The notes below the pieces were generated by a model. It made no database searches, was not told where the DNA came from, and saw nothing but the letters and a program-made list of their open reading frames with translations. Shown here piece by piece: positions 60,712-64,000 of a stretch of DNA of 64,000 bases. Source of the DNA: Thalassospira indica (GTDB taxonomy: Bacteria; Pseudomonadota; Alphaproteobacteria; Rhodospirillales; Thalassospiraceae); the NCBI RefSeq assembly GCF_003403095.1, contig NZ_CP031555.1:3536001-3600000 (forward strand), written 5' to 3'. Position 1 is the first letter of the stretch. Each line of letters starts with the position of its first letter. The translations under genes were made by a program, and so were the position numbers.

Positions 60712-60741
60712 TTGACTCGCTCATATCACGATACTTATAAA
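60712..60741 (+). promoter_or_regulatory. Predicted promoter of the flavoprotein gene
   Basis: TTGACT (60712-60717), an 18-bp spacer and TATAAA (60736-60741), 40 bp before the ATG at 60782. Good match to the housekeeping sigma consensus, in the divergent region with the Rrf2 gene. Confidence 0.6.
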
Positions 60742-60781
60742 GTTACATGAAACACATCCATATGTTTGACGAGGAAATGCA

Positions 60782-61744
60782 ATGTCACCCAATGTCCCTC
60801 CTGCTGCCCAATCAACCACGGCAGGCAAGAAACAATATGACGTCGCCGTTATCGGGGCCGGGTTCGCCGGGCTTTCGGCAGCGATGCAGCTTGCGCGCGC
60901 CCGGTGCGATATATGTGTGATTGATGCCGGAGAGCCCCGTAACCGTTTTGCGACCACCGCCCACGGAGTTCTGGGTCATGACGGCAAAACCCCGGCCGAA
61001 ATTCGCACTACCGCCATTGATCAGCTTTGTCGCTATGAAACTGTTGATTTTCGTCGCGGGCTGGTCACCGACGCCATGGCCTGCACGCTTCGCGATGCAT
61101 CCGATCCGCTGTTTGGACTGAAACTTGCAGATGGTGGGATCCTTGAAGCCCGGCGTATCATTCTGGCCACCGGCGTACGCGATAGCCTGCCCGATATTCC
61201 CGGCCTTGCCGAACGCTGGGGCAAAACGGTTTTGCATTGCCCATATTGCCATGGCTATGAAGTGCGCGATAGCCAGATCGGTGTCATCGCGACCATGCCA
61301 GCATCAAGCCATCAGGCAATGATGCTGCCTGACTGGGGACCGACCACCTATTTCAGCCAGTCTGAACATATGCCCGATGACGACATGGTACTGGCCATGC
61401 GTGATCGTGGCATCACAATCGAACATTCGCCAATTGTCGAAATTCTGGGCAAAGCACCGGTCATTGATGGTGTTCGGTTGGCGGACGGGCGCACTTTGCA
61501 TATTCAAACCATTTTCGCCGGTCCAACCGTTTCCATGCCAAACCCGGTTGCCGAGATGCTGGGGTGCCGATTTGATGAAGGACCGCAGGGTCCGTTCATT
61601 GCTGTTGATCCCAGTCAGGAAACCAGTGTGCCGGGGGTATTTGCCGCCGGTGATGCCGCAACAGCACGTCACAATGCAACGTTGGCATCGGCCGCCGGTG
61701 TCATGGCCGGGTTTGGCGCGCACCAATCGCTAGTATTTCGATAA
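60782..61744 (+). CDS. Thioredoxin-reductase-like NAD(P)/FAD-dependent oxidoreductase
   Basis: A 320-residue flavoprotein. The FAD site VIGAGFAGLSAAMQLARARC is at the N-terminus, with the redox pair in HCPYCHGYEVRDS (C-x2-C, CPYC rather than the CATC of TrxB). The C-terminal FAD loop VPGVFAAGDAATARHN is present, but the central NADPH motif GxGxxA is replaced by an irregular IGVIATMPASSHQ. It resembles TrxB-like proteins of unknown partner (some act on small disulfides). GAGGAAAT lies before the ATG; the divergent Rrf2 protein probably regulates it. Confidence 0.85.
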   Translation: MSPNVPPAAQSTTAGKKQYDVAVIGAGFAGLSAAMQLARARCDICVIDAGEPRNRFATTAHGVLGHDGKTPAEIRTTAIDQLCRYETVDFRRGLVTDAMACTLRDASDPLFGLKLADGGILEARRIILATGVRDSLPDIPGLAERWGKTVLHCPYCHGYEVRDSQIGVIATMPASSHQAMMLPDWGPTTYFSQSEHMPDDDMVLAMRDRGITIEHSPIVEILGKAPVIDGVRLADGRTLHIQTIFAGPTVSMPNPVAEMLGCRFDEGPQGPFIAVDPSQETSVPGVFAAGDAATARHNATLASAAGVMAGFGAHQSLVFR

Positions 61745-61784
61745 GATCGTAAACTAGGGACAAACTTCAATCATATCCGAACAG

Positions 61785-61818
61785 GCACCGCCACGCATAC
61801 CGCGCGGCGGTGCTTTTG
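61785..61818 (+). terminator. Rho-independent terminator of the flavoprotein gene
   Basis: GCACCGCC (61785-61792) pairs with GGCGGTGC (61806-61813) across a 13-base loop, followed by TTTTGTT. Confidence 0.88.
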
Positions 61819-61856
61819 TTACACGCCCGTGCAAAATGGATGATCCGGGAACGGTG

Positions 61857-62011
61857 TTCATTTGATCATCGCCCTAAAACCCCATAATTTCCGCGCGGTT
61901 CGCAACCGTCTGAATATTCATATGAATGTCATGCTTCTGAAATCTTAGTGACAACGAAGCCGCGTATGATCGCTTCAATGTTCAAAACAACAAATTGAAC
62001 GATCAAATGAA
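61857..62011. promoter_or_regulatory. Candidate DeoR operator pair and palindrome
   Basis: TTCATTTGATC (61857-61867) and its exact complement GATCAAATGAA (62001-62011) form an 11-bp inverted pair 133 bp apart; the second overlaps the DeoR start. Between them ATTCATATGAAT (61916-61927) is a perfect 12-bp palindrome. DeoR/GlpR repressors often use separated operators with looping, so autoregulation is plausible. Confidence 0.5.
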
Positions 62012-62792
62012 TATTTCTACGCGACAGCGCGACATCATCGATATCCTGCGCCGTGACAGCTTTGTCTCGATTGATACGCTGGCCGAACATTTTGATGTCA
62101 CTCCGCAAACCGTGCGCCGCGACGTCAATATGCTCAGCGACGCCAATCTGGTGCGCCGTCGCCATGGCGGGGTGGAATATGCCGGCGAACCCGGCATGAA
62201 CCTGTCCTATGATAGTCGGCAGGTCACCAATATCGCCGCCAAGCATGCCATATCGCTGCATGTCGCAAGCCTGATCCCTGACGGGGCATCGATCCTGATC
62301 GGGATTGGCAGCACGCTTGAACTGGTTGCGCTTAATCTGGTAGATCATCGCCATCTGACGGTGATTACCAACAACATGAATGCCGCCATGGCGCTGGGCA
62401 ACAATACCAGCAACAGGATTGTCATCCCCGGCGGCACGCTGCGCCTGCCTGATCGCGACGTCATCAGCCCCGAAGCCGAAATGATGTTTAACAAATACAA
62501 GGTCGATTACGGCCTGTTTGGTGTTGGCGGCATCGAGCCCGATGGGACGCTCACCGATTTTGACCATCGCGAAGTCTCTCTGCGTCAGGCGATTGCCGCC
62601 AATTGCCGCAACTCCATCCTTGTTGCCGATCAATCGAAATTCGGCCGTCCGGCGCCTGCCAAGGGCGGCCACATCACCGACCCGGATCTGATCGTGGTCG
62701 ATGGTGTCCCCGATGGCGTTTTCGATCCGTTATTTGACCGTCACGACGTTCGCGCGCGTCTGCAAATTGCCAAAAGCGAAAGTTACGAATGA
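62007..62792 (+). CDS. DeoR/GlpR family transcriptional regulator
   Basis: A 261-residue repressor. The N-terminal helix-turn-helix has STRQRDIIDILRRDSFVSID and the DeoR signature DVTPQTVRRDVNMLSDANLVRRRHGG. The C-terminal sugar-phosphate sensor domain has LIGIGSTLELVA, VITNNMNAA and DYGLFGVGGIEPDGTLTDFD. The RRHGG and FGVGGIEPDG forms resemble GlpR, which binds glycerol-3-phosphate, agreeing with the UgpC-like gene that follows in an ATGA overlap. TTG at 61995 is an alternative start; no good ribosome site is seen for either. Confidence 0.88.
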   Translation: MNISTRQRDIIDILRRDSFVSIDTLAEHFDVTPQTVRRDVNMLSDANLVRRRHGGVEYAGEPGMNLSYDSRQVTNIAAKHAISLHVASLIPDGASILIGIGSTLELVALNLVDHRHLTVITNNMNAAMALGNNTSNRIVIPGGTLRLPDRDVISPEAEMMFNKYKVDYGLFGVGGIEPDGTLTDFDHREVSLRQAIAANCRNSILVADQSKFGRPAPAKGGHITDPDLIVVDGVPDGVFDPLFDRHDVRARLQIAKSESYE

Positions 62793-63913
62793 CTAGCCAG
62801 CCTCCCTTTATTCGCATCAATTCCGTGTCGCGCGTATTTAACGGCGGCAATGGCGTGCATGACCTGTCACTTGATATTCCGCGCGGAAGCTTCGTGGTTC
62901 TGCTGGGGCCATCGGGCTGCGGCAAATCAACGACCCTGCGTCTGATTGCCGGTCTTGAAACTGCCGATCAGGGATCGATTGCGATTGATGGCAAGGATGT
63001 CACAAACACCCCGCCATCCAAGCGCGGTCTGTCGATGGTGTTTCAATCCTATGCCCTGTTCCCGCATCTGAGTGTCGCCGAAAACATCATCTTTGGCCTG
63101 AAGGTCCGCAAAACCAAAAAGGACGAAATCAAGACCCGCTTGGCCGATGCCCTGCGGGTGACCGGCCTTGAGGGGTTTGAAGACCGCAAACCCGCACAGC
63201 TTTCCGGCGGGCAACGTCAACGTGTGGCACTGGCGCGTGCAATTGTTGCCGGCCATCCGCTGTGCCTTATGGATGAGCCGCTTTCAAATCTTGATGCCAA
63301 GCTGCGCCATGCGGTGCGCAAGGATATCCGCGACCTGCAACAGCGGCTTGGCATCACAGTTGTTTATGTCACCCATGATCAGACCGAAGCCATGAGCATG
63401 GCCGACATTGTCATTCTGATGAACGATGGCCGGATTGAGCAGGTCGGTGATCCGGCCGACCTTTACCTCAAACCCGCCACTGCCTTTGCCGCCGGGTTTG
63501 TCGGAAGCCCACCGATGACGCTTTTACCGGCAAGCGCCCTTCCGGCTTCGGTCATTCCGGATGGCTTTGATGCCAGCACCGTCACCTTTGGCATACGGCC
63601 CGAGGACCTGACCCTGACCACCGATCTTGCAAACGCACCGTGGGGCATTCCTGCCACCGTGACGGGCAGTGAATTCCTTGGTTCGGAGACATTTGTTTTT
63701 GTTGCGATCCCGGGCACCAAGGGGGCCACCGCCCGACTGCCCGGTCGCGTTAAAATTTCGCCCGGGACAGAAGTCTCGCTCAGTTGGGCTGGCGCTGCGG
63801 CCCACTGGTTTGACGGCGAACACGGTCATCGTCTGACACCGACGAGGCCATCCACATCAGCGCAAGATATCAAGATCACCTCTCAACCTGACACTGCAAC
63901 TTCGACACTTTAA
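62789..63913 (+). CDS. ABC transporter ATP-binding protein (UgpC/MalK type)
   Basis: A 374-residue ATPase. Walker A GPSGCGKSTTLR, Q-loop FQSYALFPHL, signature LSGGQRQRVALARAIV, Walker B PLCLMDEPLSNLD and the H-loop VTHDQTEAM are all present. The C-terminal TOBE domain has FGIRPEDLTL. This is the MalK/UgpC subfamily energising sugar or glycerol-3-phosphate importers. The UgpC reading rests on the GlpR-like neighbour rather than on diagnostic residues. It starts in an ATGA overlap with the regulator. Confidence 0.9.
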   Translation: MTSQPPFIRINSVSRVFNGGNGVHDLSLDIPRGSFVVLLGPSGCGKSTTLRLIAGLETADQGSIAIDGKDVTNTPPSKRGLSMVFQSYALFPHLSVAENIIFGLKVRKTKKDEIKTRLADALRVTGLEGFEDRKPAQLSGGQRQRVALARAIVAGHPLCLMDEPLSNLDAKLRHAVRKDIRDLQQRLGITVVYVTHDQTEAMSMADIVILMNDGRIEQVGDPADLYLKPATAFAAGFVGSPPMTLLPASALPASVIPDGFDASTVTFGIRPEDLTLTTDLANAPWGIPATVTGSEFLGSETFVFVAIPGTKGATARLPGRVKISPGTEVSLSWAGAAAHWFDGEHGHRLTPTRPSTSAQDIKITSQPDTATSTL

Positions 63914-63929
63914 CAGGGAACTTTTGTTC

Positions 63930-64000
63930 ATGCGTAACATCGTAACCAGTGCTGCGCTTGCAGCCGGACTGATGGCAACGGCAGCCACCCCTGCCTTTGC
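63930..64000 (+). CDS. Start of a periplasmic solute-binding protein (cut by the window end)
   Basis: ATG at 63930 with AGGGAAC upstream opens a frame beginning with a signal peptide (MRNIVTSAALAAGLM, then ATAATPAFA) that runs to the window end. Sixteen bases after the ATPase gene, this is where a UgpB-type binding protein would be expected. Only the signal peptide is visible, so the identity is inference from context. Confidence 0.6.
   Translation, partial: MRNIVTSAALAAGLMATAATPAF

Noticed and set aside
1..64000. tRNA, rRNA, CRISPR array, insertion sequence, integrase or attachment site
   Set aside because: None could be recognised; the AT-rich island at 35.5-38.4 kb has no visible direct repeats or recombinase at its borders.

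Overview
The window looks like a chromosomal segment of a marine, motile alphaproteobacterium. Gene content and protein style point towards Rhodospirillales, Thalassospira-like, but that is inference with no database check. Supporting signs are a moderately GC-rich background, short-type Psd next to PssA, a queuosine (queC-queD-queE) cluster, flagellin, LysR/MFS and sn-glycerol-3-phosphate-type ABC transport genes, and dense ATGA-type translational overlaps.

Layout. 1-13.1 kb: small stand-alone and housekeeping genes (PAS-like sensor fragment, TerB-like protein, beta-hydroxyacid dehydrogenase, GDCCVxC zinc-ribbon protein, methyltransferase, SlyX, DUF3095, LysR + MFS, GreB, a divergent LysR/quinone-oxidoreductase pair, HrpB helicase, Met-rich EF-hand protein). 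13.1-30.2 kb: a large exopolysaccharide locus. One arm reads leftwards (toroid protein, O-antigen-ligase-like protein, Wzc-like chain-length/kinase protein, a secreted protein, and a WecG/TagA-type glycosyltransferase broken by an in-frame stop). The other is a rightward, tightly overlapping operon of three GT4 and one GT2 glycosyltransferases, a Wzx-like flippase and two unrecognised proteins; a nucleotide-sugar dehydrogenase closes the locus. 30.4-35.4 kb: periplasmic binding protein, an unusually long LeuS resembling the actinobacterial type, and a DUF5610-like protein.

35.5-38.4 kb: an AT-rich, probably acquired, three-gene operon: XRE-ASCH regulator, PIN-GNAT-ASCH/EVE-like protein, and a P-loop kinase resembling archaeal adenylate kinase AdkA. 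The genes overlap and an ATATGAC inverted repeat lies in front. This is the best candidate for an undescribed (toxin-antitoxin or defence-like) system here.

38.5-48.3 kb: a membrane coiled-coil protein, flagellin, a methyltransferase, the queC-queD-queE cluster behind a candidate preQ1-I riboswitch (queC frameshifted), two paralogous small HPFHL proteins with structured leaders, an ICMT-like methyltransferase, and a membrane AraC regulator frameshifted at a G7 tract. 48.6-53.9 kb: a PadR-controlled RND efflux operon with two identical-spaced ATATC-N5-GATAT operators 30 bp apart. 54-64 kb: periplasmic binding protein, pssA/psd, LysM protein, membrane protein, LOG-family protein, a divergent Rrf2/flavoprotein pair, and the start of a DeoR-UgpC-type ABC transporter operon that runs off the window.

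Three genes are interrupted (wecG-like, queC, araC-like); two interruptions are single-base changes in homopolymers, so sequencing error, recent decay and phase variation all remain open. No tRNA, rRNA, CRISPR array, integrase or insertion sequence was recognised.
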